Origin: Mesorhizobium_G sp049840935
GTDB taxonomy: Bacteria > Pseudomonadota > Alphaproteobacteria > Rhizobiales > Rhizobiaceae
DNA: 64,000 nucleotides
Assembly (NCBI GenBank): GCA_049840935.1
Contig: JASGJA010000005.1
Span: 62,001-126,000, forward strand
Direction: 5' to 3'
The stretch's first letter is position 1; each line of letters opens with the position of its first letter. The translations under genes were made by a program, and so were the position numbers. Shown here in pieces: positions 27,892 to 37,265 of this stretch. Under the pieces are notes generated by a model, which was not told the origin of the DNA, did no database searches, and worked only from the letters and a program-made list of their open reading frames with translations.

Positions 27892-28188
27892 ATGAGCGAC
27901 GACGATTACGTATATGACGAAGTGACAGGAGAATGGCGTCCGGCCTCGGAGATGGCTGCCGAAGCCGCCAACAGCGCAGAAGTTCGTGACGCATCCGGCA
28001 ATGTGCTTGCCGATGGTGATTCTGTCGCTCTCATCAAAGACCTGAAGGTGAAAGGTGCGGGCCAAACACTGAAGCAGGGAACGGTTATCCGCTCCATCCG
28101 TCTTACGGACAACCCAGAAGAGATTGATTGCCGTCACGACGCGATTAAAGGCTTGGTGTTGCGAACCGAATTCGTGCGCAAGCGATAA
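27892..28188 (+). CDS. PhnA/YjdM-like protein
   Basis: 98 residues from MSDDDYVYDE. The C-terminal 70 residues (VRDASGNVLADGDSVALIKDLKVKG, QGTVIRSIRLTDNPEEIDCR, GLVLRTEFVRKR) match the PhnA/YjdM domain, an SH3-like small domain. The N-terminal zinc ribbon of the longer family members is missing. Despite the historical name, the family is not a proven phosphonoacetate hydrolase and its role is uncertain. Confidence 0.8.
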   Translation: MSDDDYVYDEVTGEWRPASEMAAEAANSAEVRDASGNVLADGDSVALIKDLKVKGAGQTLKQGTVIRSIRLTDNPEEIDCRHDAIKGLVLRTEFVRKR

Positions 28189-28251
28189 GGCGCAGCCCTC
28201 AAATAGGCATCATTAAAAACGCGCAAATATCATCTGATCAGATTTTCAAGA

Positions 28252-28581
28252 TCAGGCCGCGCGCCGTTCGGTGATCCAACGTTCTGCAAGCACGCAATGG
28301 GGTGCTGTGGGTGGGTAGTGCGCGAAAATGATGTGCCCGTCATCCAACTTGGCTTCTCGACATGGCGGGCAATAGAAGTATGGCTTCAAATCTTCCGCCG
28401 ATGCGCCATGGCCGCTTCCCAGATAGCGCGCCACCACAACGAGATTGACCTGCACGTTGTGATTGCACCCGGTATGCGTGCAGTGCGCCCGGATTTGGTA
28501 GCCGACGGCAATATGCTCGCCAATCGTTTTCACGTCGCTGGCGTCTTCAACTTCGGGCAATGGAAAGAGGCTTTTCGACAT
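28252..28581 (-). CDS. Small putative zinc-binding protein
   Basis: 109 residues. Two cysteine pairs, CTHTGCNH near residues 34-41 and CPPC near residue 71, suggest a zinc ribbon. The start MSKSLFPLPEVEDASD and the end CVLAERWITERRAA are helical or extended. No family function known to me. Confidence 0.6.
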   Translation of the reverse strand: MSKSLFPLPEVEDASDVKTIGEHIAVGYQIRAHCTHTGCNHNVQVNLVVVARYLGSGHGASAEDLKPYFYCPPCREAKLDDGHIIFAHYPPTAPHCVLAERWITERRAA

Positions 28582-28725
28582 GCCTTAGACTATGCGCTCG
28601 ACGTCTCGGCCCGTCAGCCGCAACGATCGGTGCAATCGGGCGACCGTGCGGATTGCGCACTGCGCCAATTGTAGCGGAAATTAACGCTTGATTGGCCTAT
28701 TGGTGGCCAAGACGATATTATATGG

Positions 28726-29037
28726 TCAGACCTTGGAACGTCGCCAGCCGGCCCGACGGGCTTCCATTTCCGAGCAGAAATAGCGTTCGCCATAAATCCC
28801 GCTGACGATTGTCTCGTCATAATAGCGCTGGCCCGGCATGTGATAAATGCGCTCGCCTGTGACGCTGATATTGCCTTTGATATTGCACGCTACGCCGATC
28901 TTGCGGACCATCGTTTCACCGCCCTTGATCAGGCTGACCGCGCTTGCACCCGCATCCCCGTTGCCCGCGACGAAGCCGGTTCCTGCTGCTCCAAACAGCA
29001 GCAATGCAATCGGCAAAGAAAGAAGTTTCGTGCGCAT
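28726..29037 (-). CDS. Exported sunset-domain protein
   Basis: 103 residues. A signal peptide (LLSLPIALLLFGAAGTGFVA) is followed by the C-terminal motif ACNIKGNIS, ERIYHMPGQRYYDETIV and GERYFCSEMEARRAGWRRSK. That spacing is the sunset domain often found at the C-terminus of thermonuclease-like or cell-envelope proteins in rhizobia. Here the domain stands alone, so no catalytic activity is expected. Its binding partner is unknown. Confidence 0.75.
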   Translation of the reverse strand: MRTKLLSLPIALLLFGAAGTGFVAGNGDAGASAVSLIKGGETMVRKIGVACNIKGNISVTGERIYHMPGQRYYDETIVSGIYGERYFCSEMEARRAGWRRSKV

Positions 29038-29160
29038 GGAACAACGTACACCACCAGTGATTGCAAGCGGCTAAAAACGGATGCGCAAATTTTAAGAAGC
29101 TGGCGGATTTTGCCTGACGTATCTGAGAATTTCAGCACCCGCTGGCCGGTGCGTGTATGC

Positions 29161-29197
29161 AAAAACCGGCCCGGACATTGCTGCCCGGACCGGGTTG
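29161..29197 (-). terminator. Rho-independent terminator of the LuxR-type gene
   Basis: Downstream of the stop at 29223 the minus strand forms a GC-rich stem (ACCCGGTCCGGGC with TGTCCGGGCCGGT, loop GCAA) followed by TTTTT. Confidence 0.7.
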
Positions 29198-29222
29198 GGA
29201 GGTCTTTTAGTGAAAGTTCAGA

Positions 29223-29996
29223 TCAAGCGCGCGCAGCAGACATGTCGCTGGGGAACATGTCATTAATCTTGCATGCGACTTCCGTGCGGTTGGTCGCCTT
29301 CAGCTTGCGCATGATGTTACGGATATGAACCTTGACGGTGCTTTCGCGCAGATCGAGTTCGTAAGCGATGATCTTGTTTGCCTTGCCGCGGCGCAGTGCT
29401 TCGACGACTTCCGTCTGGCGGCCCGTGAACATGCCTGCCATCTGGCGCGCCGCCTCATTCTGCGTGGTCAGCATCTGGCGAACGCCCATGACGCTGCTTG
29501 CCGGAACGAACACACCGCCAGCGAGCGCAAGGCCGATGGCTTCAACGCAGACTGTGATGCCGACAGAGGTCGGGATATAGCTGCGTGCGCCAAGCTCAAG
29601 CGCCTTAAGTATCTGCGCGAGATCGTCAGTGTCGGCCAGCACGATCACCGGGGTCGACTTGAACTCGCTGGCAAGCTTTGCCAGTTCCTCGCCGACGCTC
29701 GGTTCGGTGACGCGGCGTCCGCCGATGTTGAAAAGGATGGCCGAAAACTGCGAATGACCGCCGCGCGCCTGCTTCCAATCCTGAATGGATGCAAATGGCA
29801 TAATTTCGGTCGTTGCATCATGGGCGCGCATGCCCTGTGCGAAGCACTCGCGATCCAATGCACGCGGATCGATGAGCGCCAGAACGCGGCTATGTTCCTG
29901 ATTGACGGCAACGGGACGTTCCATTGCTCGTAACTGATTGGGAGCGATCGAAAGAAAATCGGTCGACTTGATTGTTGCTGTGTTTGCGATGCCCAT
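29223..29996 (-). CDS. LuxR-family regulator with degenerate receiver
   Basis: 257 residues. The N-terminal part has a receiver-like fold (VLALIDPRALDRECFAQGM), but the strand that normally ends in the phosphoacceptor reads AILFNIGGRRV, with Asn in place of Asp, so phosphorylation is unlikely. Residues 185-250 are a LuxR helix-turn-helix (FTGRQTEVVEALRRGKANK, ELDLRESTVKVHIRNIMRKL). It should bind DNA as a dimer and may sense something other than phosphate. No cognate kinase is adjacent. A terminator follows it and about 500 bases of non-coding DNA precede it. Confidence 0.85.
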   Translation of the reverse strand: MGIANTATIKSTDFLSIAPNQLRAMERPVAVNQEHSRVLALIDPRALDRECFAQGMRAHDATTEIMPFASIQDWKQARGGHSQFSAILFNIGGRRVTEPSVGEELAKLASEFKSTPVIVLADTDDLAQILKALELGARSYIPTSVGITVCVEAIGLALAGGVFVPASSVMGVRQMLTTQNEAARQMAGMFTGRQTEVVEALRRGKANKIIAYELDLRESTVKVHIRNIMRKLKATNRTEVACKINDMFPSDMSAARA

Positions 29997-30512
29997 TGCC
30001 CTTACCCCGTTTGTCTCTTTGGTTGCACAAGTGGGGAAGCGATAGGCAATGCGCAGCTTTCCGAGATGTGCCGCCGCCAGTTGGCAACATCATCAGAACC
30101 GTTTTTCAACAATGTGCGAATTGCTCGGCTTTACGCCGTACTTCGACTTACCGCCCCGCCCGAATTTCCGTAGTCAGCAGTTAAACTCCATGACCTTCGA
30201 TATACACTGTTCTATCTACTCCCTCATCCGACGGCATTAACACAGATCAATCGGGCTAAATATTTTTTGCAGTTCGATGGGATAGTAAACCAGCGGTTAC
30301 CGTTGCCCCACTGTAAGAACGGTGCGAATGGCGAGCGGCCATATATATCCGCATCTATACGTATTTGGCGGGACGAAAACTGCGTTTTCGAAATTTCCAG
30401 ACAGATCGCGCAGCGCGGGCGAACCCACCATGGCCCGCGGTGTCGATGTTACATGACGTGCGCGAACAGAATGCGGTCAAGCTGGCTGACTTCCGACCAA
30501 ATTCACCCGAAA
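29997..30512. other. Non-coding region upstream of the LuxR-type gene
   Basis: About 500 bases with no gene I can support. It should hold the promoter of the LuxR-type gene. There is an AT-rich run around 30255-30270 and otherwise no repeat or RNA structure that stands out. Confidence 0.35.
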
Positions 30513-31346
30513 TCACTTCAGACGCGCCGCGTGCCAGGCAATGTGATCCGCCATGAACGTCGATATAAAAAAGTACGAATGATCATAGCCATCGCGCATG
30601 TTCAACGTAATTGGGATTGCTGCGGCTCGGCACGCCTCGGCCAATAGCTCAGGATGGAGGCCAGTATTCAGAAATGAATCGTTGGCTCCCTGATCGACCA
30701 GAAATTCGTCAAAGCGATACCCATCCTCGATGAGAGAAATGGTATCGTAGGCGCGCCATCCAGACCGATCTTCTCCAAGATACTTTGCAAATGCTGGTCG
30801 GGACCAATCCGCGATGCTCGGACGCACGATAGGCGCGAAAGCCGAACAACTCCTGAAGCGGTCAGGATGCTTTAGCGCGATCGTCAGAGCGCCGTGCCCA
30901 CCCATCGAATGCCCAAAAATCCCTTGTCGACCAAGATCCGCGGGGAATTCCGAACCAACCAAAGCGGGGAGTTCTTCTGCGATATAAGAGTACATTCTGT
31001 AGTTCGCAGAATAAGGCTCTGCCACGGCGTCAAGGTAAAATCCCGCGCCCAAGCCAAACTGCCAATTATCAGGCTCGTCGGGAACGCTTTCTCCGCGCGG
31101 GCTCGTGTCCGGCGCAACTATGATGACACCATGCGCGGAAGCTGCTGCGCGATACTCGCCCTTGTCCATTACGTTGGCGTGTGTGCAGGTAAGACCCGAG
31201 AGATACCAGACAACCGGCAGGGGACCGCTGGCGGCCTGCGGTGGTACGAAGACCGCAAATGTCATGGGTGTGCCGGTTGCTTCGGAATGATGCCGATAGA
31301 CACCCTGCACACCGCCATGCGATTTCGAGGTTGATACGATCTCCAT
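30513..31346 (-). CDS. fghA: S-formylglutathione hydrolase
   Basis: 277 residues, alpha/beta hydrolase of the esterase D family. The nucleophile elbow is FGHSMGGHGALTIAL with the catalytic serine; Asp in VDQGANDSFL and His in GYDHSYFFIST complete the triad. It hydrolyses S-formylglutathione to formate and glutathione, the second step of glutathione-dependent formaldehyde detoxification. It follows the dehydrogenase gene by 9 bases in one operon, which supports this role strongly. Confidence 0.95.
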   Translation of the reverse strand: MEIVSTSKSHGGVQGVYRHHSEATGTPMTFAVFVPPQAASGPLPVVWYLSGLTCTHANVMDKGEYRAAASAHGVIIVAPDTSPRGESVPDEPDNWQFGLGAGFYLDAVAEPYSANYRMYSYIAEELPALVGSEFPADLGRQGIFGHSMGGHGALTIALKHPDRFRSCSAFAPIVRPSIADWSRPAFAKYLGEDRSGWRAYDTISLIEDGYRFDEFLVDQGANDSFLNTGLHPELLAEACRAAAIPITLNMRDGYDHSYFFISTFMADHIAWHAARLK

Positions 31347-31355
31347 TGGCTTGCC

Positions 31356-32468
31356 TCAATAAATCACAACGGATCGGATCGACTTTCCTTCATGCATCAG
31401 ATCGAAGGCTTTATTGATGTCATCGAGCGGCATGGTGTGCGTTATCAGATCATCGATGTTGATTTTGCCTTCCATGTACCAGTCAACGATCTTCGGCACG
31501 TCAGTTCGACCTCTTGCTCCGCCGAATGCGGACCCACGCCAATTTCTGCCGGTAACAAGCTGGAATGGCCGTGTAGCAATCTCGGCGCCGGCGGGCGCAA
31601 CACCGATCACAATGCTGGTTCCCCAACCGCGATGGCAGCATTCCAACGCTTGCCGCATGACATTGACGTTGCCGGTGCAATCGAAGCTGAAATCCGCGCC
31701 CCCATCGGTCAAATCCTGAATGGCGCTCACCACTTTATCTACGCCGACCTCGGTCGGGTTGATGAAGTGCGTCATGCCGAATTTCTTTGCCATGGCGACC
31801 TTGGCCGGATTGATGTCCACGCCGATGATCTTGTCCGCGCCAACCATTCTGGCGCCTTGAATGACATTGAGGCCGATGCCGCCGAGCCCGAACACAACCA
31901 CATTGGCGCCCGGCCAAACTTTGCCCGTGTAAACCACCGCGCCAATACCGGTGGTCACTCCGCAGCCGATGTAGCAAATTTTGTCAAAAGGCGCGTCCTC
32001 GCGAACTTTGGCCAGCGCAATCTCAGGAAGGACGGTAAAATTCGAGAAGGTCGAGCAGCCCATGTAATGGAATATCTCGCCGCCATCGCAGGAAAACCTG
32101 CTGGTGTGATCAGGCATGACGCCTTGACCCTGCGTGGCACGGATTGCGGTGCAAAGATTTGAGCGCTGCGACAGACAGGTTTTGCACTGCCGGCATTCCG
32201 GTGTGTAGAGCGGAATAACGTGATCGCCAATTTTCAACGATGTAACGCCTGCGCCGACGTCGCGCACGATGCCTGCGCCTTCATGACCAAGAATGGCCGG
32301 GAATTTGCCCTCGGAATCAAGACCGTCCAGCGTGTAGGCGTCCGTATGGCAAACACCCGTCGCCATGATTTCAACCAGCACTTCGCCAGGCTTCGGTCCT
32401 CCAATCTCGATTGTCTCGATGGTCAGTGGCTTCTTAGCTTCCCATGCGACTGCGGCTCTCGTTCTCAT
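31356..32468 (-). CDS. frmA: S-(hydroxymethyl)glutathione dehydrogenase (class III ADH)
   Basis: 370 residues, zinc-dependent medium-chain dehydrogenase. Catalytic zinc ligands lie in GVCHTDAYTLDG and GHEGAGIV; structural zinc cysteines in ECRQCKTCLSQRSNLC; NAD-binding motif in VFGLGGIGLNVIQGARMVG; GWGTSIVIGVAPAG is typical of class III. It oxidises S-hydroxymethylglutathione (from formaldehyde) to S-formylglutathione in the cytoplasm, and may also reduce S-nitrosoglutathione. Operon with the hydrolase just downstream. Confidence 0.95.
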   Translation of the reverse strand: MRTRAAVAWEAKKPLTIETIEIGGPKPGEVLVEIMATGVCHTDAYTLDGLDSEGKFPAILGHEGAGIVRDVGAGVTSLKIGDHVIPLYTPECRQCKTCLSQRSNLCTAIRATQGQGVMPDHTSRFSCDGGEIFHYMGCSTFSNFTVLPEIALAKVREDAPFDKICYIGCGVTTGIGAVVYTGKVWPGANVVVFGLGGIGLNVIQGARMVGADKIIGVDINPAKVAMAKKFGMTHFINPTEVGVDKVVSAIQDLTDGGADFSFDCTGNVNVMRQALECCHRGWGTSIVIGVAPAGAEIATRPFQLVTGRNWRGSAFGGARGRTDVPKIVDWYMEGKINIDDLITHTMPLDDINKAFDLMHEGKSIRSVVIY

Positions 32469-32631
32469 ACTTCAACCCTTCGATGATATAGCTGGCTGCG
32501 CGTTGCGTGCTTATATCGGGGTCATAGAGTAGTTTGCCTCCGGACCTCAAGTCGAAACGATAAACGGATACATTGCTCGATATTCATCGGTGAAGCGAAA
32601 TTAACTACAGCCGTATGCGGAATCCAGAAAC

Positions 32632-32660
32632 AAAAAAGCCCGGTCGAAACCGGGCATTTT
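32632..32660. terminator. Bidirectional terminator after tRNA-Leu
   Basis: Perfect 7-bp stem GCCCGGT/ACCGGGC with a 4-base loop, followed by TTTTTTG on the minus strand and by ATTTTT on the plus strand. It ends the leftward tRNA transcript. Confidence 0.8.
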
Positions 32661-32687
32661 TAATTCGCAATAATGCGAAGTAGAAAT

Positions 32688-32772
32688 TGGTGCCCAGAAA
32701 AGGACTCGAACCTTCACGCCTCGCGGCACACGGACCTGAACCGTGCGCGTCTACCAATTCCGCCATCTGGGC
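32688..32772 (-). tRNA. tRNA-Leu (anticodon CAG)
   Basis: Minus strand, 85 bases including an encoded CCA end. The acceptor arms GCCCAGA and TCTGGGC pair. The anticodon stem CACGG/CCGTG encloses TTCAGGT, giving anticodon CAG. A long variable arm typical of leucine tRNAs (GCCGCGAGGC) and a T arm with GGTTCGAGTCC are present. A terminator lies 27 bases downstream. Confidence 0.97.
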
Positions 32773-32839
32773 TGGTGGGCGGTCATGTAAGCGGGCAAAC
32801 TGCCGCTGTCAACGCGCATTTTCACCAAGTTACAGAAAC

Positions 32840-33458
32840 TCAGTTCAACACCTCTTTTGAGGCCACCGTCGAAGTCCGCATTCAGGCGATAAACGATGGG
32901 TACACCCGTGTTGAGTTCGAGCTTTACGATTTCTTCGCCCGTCATGCCTTCGAGCGCCATGATCATCGCGCGAAGCGAATTGCCATGCGCCGCAACAAGC
33001 ACGGTTTCGCCGCGCAAAACGTGCGGCTGCATGGTGTGGAGGTAATACGGCCAGACGCGCGCGCCCGTGTCTTTCAGGCTTTCGCCGCCCGGAGGTGGTA
33101 CATCATATGAGCGACGCCAGATGTGGACCTGATCCTCACCCCATTTGGCGCGGGCATCATCCTTGTTGAGACCGGAAAGATCGCCGTAATCGCGCTCGTT
33201 CAAAGCAAGGTTGCGAATCGTTTCGAGATCGCTTTGACCGACAGCATCGAGAATGTGCTGGCAAGTGACCTGAGCGCGCTTGAGCACAGACGTGAACGCG
33301 ATGTCGAATTTCAGGCCGAGGGCGTTCAGCTTTTCACCGGCAGCTTTGGCTTCGGCATGACCTTGCTCGGTGAGTTCGACGTCACGCCAGCCAGTGAAAA
33401 GGTTCTTGAGATTCCATTCGCTTTGGCCATGACGGACCAGCACAAGAGTTCTCGACAT
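32840..33458 (-). CDS. gpmA: 2,3-bisphosphoglycerate-dependent phosphoglycerate mutase, frameshifted C-terminus
   Basis: Catalytic motif VLVRHGQSEWN with the phospho-His, RRSYDVPPPGGESL and AAHGNSLRAMI are clear. Interconverts 3- and 2-phosphoglycerate in glycolysis. The expected end of the family is LNADSTVASKEVLN; here an extra base near 32872-32876 changes this to LNADFDGG and would carry the frame on into the tRNA-Leu gene (stop at 32751). Removing one base puts the stop at 32840-32842 and gives 205 residues, the normal size. It follows dapB in the same direction with a gap of 24 bases. Confidence 0.95.
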
Positions 33459-33482
33459 AATGTCTCCCGTAATCCAGTAAAA

Positions 33483-34295
33483 TCAGTTCAAACCGAGCAC
33501 GTCACGCATCGAATAGAGGCCGGGCTTCTTGTCGCGCGCCCACAGCGCGGCGGTGATTGCACCCTTGGCGAAAAGCGAGCGGTCTTCTGCATGATGCGAC
33601 AGGACGATGCGCTCACTGCTGCCAGCGAGAATCACGGAATGCTCGCCAATGACGGAACCGCCGCGCAGCGTCGCGAAGCCAATCGTGCCTTCCTGACGTG
33701 GGCCGGTAACGCCATCGCGCACGCGTACGCTTTTCTCCGAGAGCGCAATCTCGCGACCCCGCGCGGCAGCAGCGCCAAGCATGAGTGCGGTGCCGGACGG
33801 CGCGTCGACTTTGCTGCGGTGGTGCATTTCCAGAACTTCAATGTCGAAATCGCCTGCGTCGAGCGCGCGTGCGGCTTGTTCGACCAGAATGGCGAGCAGA
33901 TTTACGCCGAGACTCATATTACCGGACTTGACGATGGTGGCATGACGCGCGGCGGCTGCAATACTGGCGTCGTCAGCGTCAGAGCAACCGGTGGTGCCGA
34001 TGATGTGTGCGATGCGGGCTTGCGCCGCGTAGCCAGCAAACTCTACCGTTGCCGCGGGAGACGTAAAATCAAGGACGCCATCCGCCTTGGCAAAAACCGG
34101 CAGCGGATCATCGGTGATCGCAATGCCTAGATTGCCGACGCCCGCAAGCTCCCCCGCATCACGTCCCAATTGCGCTGCGCCTTTGCGTTCGACAGCACCG
34201 GCGAGCCGCACACCCGGAGTGGCGGCAATCGTGCGGATCAGGGTCTGCCCCATGCGACCGGCTGCGCCAACGACGACAAGGCCCATATCGCTCAT
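33483..34295 (-). CDS. dapB: 4-hydroxy-tetrahydrodipicolinate reductase
   Basis: 270 residues. Nucleotide-binding GAAGRMGQTLIR at the start, GTTGCSD in the middle, and the family signature EMHHRSKVDAPSGTAL with the substrate-binding Lys and His. It reduces hydroxytetrahydrodipicolinate with NAD(P)H in the lysine/diaminopimelate pathway. The start codon overlaps the stop of the upstream exporter gene by four bases, so the two are co-transcribed. Confidence 0.95.
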   Translation of the reverse strand: MSDMGLVVVGAAGRMGQTLIRTIAATPGVRLAGAVERKGAAQLGRDAGELAGVGNLGIAITDDPLPVFAKADGVLDFTSPAATVEFAGYAAQARIAHIIGTTGCSDADDASIAAAARHATIVKSGNMSLGVNLLAILVEQAARALDAGDFDIEVLEMHHRSKVDAPSGTALMLGAAAARGREIALSEKSVRVRDGVTGPRQEGTIGFATLRGGSVIGEHSVILAGSSERIVLSHHAEDRSLFAKGAITAALWARDKKPGLYSMRDVLGLN

Positions 34296-36140
34296 GCTTT
34301 TGTTCTCCGTCGCTTGACTGGCGCAGTCGCAGGCAATTTCTCTGCGACATCCATGACCAGACCGCCCTTGTCTGTCTGCAACCGGAAGAAGCGCGTGTAA
34401 ATGCCGTTCGGATCGGCAAGCAATTCAGCGTGGGTGCCCTGCTCGACGACGTGGCCCTGCTCCAGCACGACGATCTTGTCCGCATTGATGACGGTCGAAA
34501 GCCGGTGCGCGATGACGATGGTGGTTTTGCCGCGCATAACTTCGGTCAATGCGGCCTGAACCATGGCTTCCAATTCGTTGTCGAGCGCAGATGTCGCTTC
34601 ATCCAGCAGGAGGATTGGCGCATTGCGGACAACGGCGCGGGCGATGGATAGGCGCTGACGCTGACCGCCGGAAAGGGTGACGCCATTTTCGCCCACGGAC
34701 GTGTCATAGCCCTGCGGCTGCTGGCGGATGAAGCCATCGGCTGCAGCTTTCTGCGCGGCGTATTCAGTGTCCGCATCGGTCGCGTCAGGTCGACCGTAGC
34801 GGATATTGTCGCGGATCGTTCCCTCGAACAGATATGGCTGCTGCGAAACGAAGGCCATCGATTTGCGCAGCGAGGATTTTGTGACTTTCGCGATGTCTTG
34901 CGCGTCGATGGTGATCGCACCGTCATGAATGTCGTAGAAGCGTTCGAGTAGCGACACGAGCGTGGATTTACCAGCGCCCGAAGCGCCAACGATGGCCGTG
35001 GTCTTGCCCGCCTCGGCTACGAAGCTGACATCGTGCAGAACAGGAGCATTTTCGCCATAGGCAAAGGTTACGTGATCGAAACGAACCTCGCCCTTGCCGA
35101 CCTTTAGCTCGACTGCGCCCGGCACGTCTCGCTGGCGGGGCTCAAGATCGAGTATCTCGTAGATCATGCGCGCATTCACCAACGCGCGCTCCAAGCCCAC
35201 ATGAACGCGCGAGAGACGCCGCACCGGATCGTAGGCCAGCAGAAACGCTGTGATGAAGGAAAACACCGTGCCGGGGGGTTGGTGAAAAGCTATGGCGCGA
35301 TAGCCTGCATAGGCAATGACGCCAGCGATAGCGAATCCCGCCAAAGTTTCAGTGATGGGGCCGAGCCGCTCGGTAACGCTTGCGATCTTATTGGAACGCT
35401 CTTCGGCATTTCCAATGAGTTTGCGCAGACGGGATGCAAGCTGCTCTTCCATGGTGAAAGCCTTGACGACAGCAATGCCTTGCGTCGCCTCTTGCATGGC
35501 ACCAATAAGACGCGAATTTATTTCGACGGATTGGCGAGTGACGGAGCGCAACCTGCGCCCAAGATAGGCGACGCCAAGCACCAATGGCGGACCAATCAGG
35601 AACACGATTCCCGACAACAGCGGGTCTTGCCAAACCATAACGCCCAGCAACACAAAAAGCGAAACAGCGTCGCGCGCAATGGAAGTGAGCGTGAGGCCGA
35701 TCAAGTCTCGAATGCCTGTCACGTTCTCGTTGATTTGGGCCGCGAGCGCGCCGGAGCGACGGTCAGAAAAGAAATCAATTCCGAGCTTCATCAAGTGATC
35801 GAATATGCGGGCCTGATAGCGCGCAATCAGATTGTTTCCGATGCGGGCCATGGTGACAGACTGCCAATAAGTGGCGACACCGCGCAGAACAAACGTTCCC
35901 AAAATAACGCCGCCGATCAGCATTATGAGATCACCGCGCTGGCGATAGAAAATATCGTCGATGACGTAGCGCATGATTAGCGCGAACGCGCCTGAACTGA
36001 ACGCCGATGATGACGAGCAGTATCGCGGAAACGATATATTGGGAGCGATAGTCGCCGCCGTTCTCGCGCAAAATCCGCTTAATCAGGCCGATGATTTCGC
36101 CGGTATTGCGTTCTTTCCTAGGTTTCTTGGCCACGCTCAA
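34292..36140 (-). CDS. MsbA-like ABC exporter, frameshifted near its N-terminus
   Basis: Half-transporter with a six-helix exporter membrane domain and an ATPase: Walker A VGASGAGKSTLVSL, signature LSGGQRQRLSIARA, Walker B ILLLDEATSALD, H-loop IAHRLSTV. The main frame starts only at MRYVIDDIF (35974), but the preceding frame (VAKKPRKERNTGEIIGL..., first membrane helix AILLVIIGV) continues to about 35998, where one extra base separates them; the total is one base over a multiple of three. The start is a TTG at 36140 or the GTG two codons on. Likely exports a lipid or drug across the inner membrane. Overlaps dapB by four bases. Confidence 0.85.
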
Positions 36141-36233
36141 CGCAGGTCAACTCAGGCTCGCGAGGTAAATGTTGGGCGACCCTATAGCCGCAAGATTAGC
36201 GTTTTGCCTATCGCGGCGCACAATTTTCTACGA

Positions 36234-37250
36234 CTAGGCGCGCCAACGGCGACCGTGAGTTTCAACACCGAACGCGGACTGATTACGTGCGTAGGCCGCC
36301 AATCCCTCCAGCGCCGCCAGCGGATGCGTGATGACATGAATCGGTATTTCGCTCATCCATGCGCGGTGCGGGGCCTTGTCGTTGAACGCCTCACGAAAGG
36401 CTCCATCCTTGAGCGCAGGCAGGATTTTCTGCGCGATTCCGCCGGACAGGAACACGCCACCCTGACTCTTGAACACCAGAGCCAAATCGCCTGCCGTGCG
36501 GCCAAGATAGGTGGCAAAGAGCGAGAGCGTCTCGACGGCGACGGGATCGGACTTTGACAGGCCCGCGATGGTGATTTCGGATGGCTGGGCATAGCGCGGC
36601 TCAACGCCATCGGCGGTTGCAACTGCCCGATAAAGGCTGACCAGCCCGCGTCCGCACAGGATTTGTTCGCCTGAAATACGGCCATCCAGCTTTTCGATGT
36701 GCGGAAACACCTGAAAATCGCGCGGCGTGCGCGGGCCGATGTCCATGTGGCCGCCTTCGCCGGGAACCGGAATCCAACGACCGGCAGAATGAATGAGGCC
36801 TGCGACGCCCAGACCCGTTCCAGGGCCGAGAACCAGCCGCGCTGCGTCCTTCTCAGCTTCACCCCCGCCGATTTTTTCCAGATGATTGGGGCCAAGCGCA
36901 ACGACTGCCAGAGCCTGGGCCTCGAAGTCGTTCAGCACAACGACATCGCCAAAACCGAGATCGGCTATAAGGGTGCGCGGGCGGATGACCCAATCACAAT
37001 TGGTCAGTTTGATTTCATCGCCATCAACAGGCCCTGCCATCGCAATAATGGCCGATTTCGGCTTGACCGAGGACACCGACAGCACGGCCTTGGCGATTGC
37101 CTCGTCTATGGTCGCAAAATCCTTGGTCTGAACAATCGGAAACTCGATCATCGGGCTGGCCGAATCCGGCACGATGGCAAAACGCGCATTTGTGCCGCCA
37201 ATGTCGCCGATGAGAATCGGCGTCGCAATTTCCCGATGCGCGGTGCTCAT
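36234..37250 (-). CDS. glk: Glucokinase
   Basis: 338 residues. ATP-phosphate loop IGDIGGTNARFAI, catalytic region with NDFEAQALAV, VLGPGTGLGVAG, and HMDIGPRTP fit the bacterial Glk family (not the ROK type). Phosphorylates glucose to glucose 6-phosphate with ATP. It is next to methylglyoxal synthase on the same strand, 15 bases apart, an arrangement common in rhizobia. Confidence 0.93.
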   Translation of the reverse strand: MSTAHREIATPILIGDIGGTNARFAIVPDSASPMIEFPIVQTKDFATIDEAIAKAVLSVSSVKPKSAIIAMAGPVDGDEIKLTNCDWVIRPRTLIADLGFGDVVVLNDFEAQALAVVALGPNHLEKIGGGEAEKDAARLVLGPGTGLGVAGLIHSAGRWIPVPGEGGHMDIGPRTPRDFQVFPHIEKLDGRISGEQILCGRGLVSLYRAVATADGVEPRYAQPSEITIAGLSKSDPVAVETLSLFATYLGRTAGDLALVFKSQGGVFLSGGIAQKILPALKDGAFREAFNDKAPHRAWMSEIPIHVITHPLAALEGLAAYARNQSAFGVETHGRRWRA

Positions 37251-37265
37251 ATTCCTCCCCTTCGG

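Noticed and set aside
30267..30647. Plus-strand open frame of 126 codons
   Set aside because: Its second half is antisense to fghA, with no ribosome site or recognisable protein.
33123..34130. Long plus-strand open frame of 335 codons
   Set aside because: Antisense to gpmA and dapB; no family resemblance.
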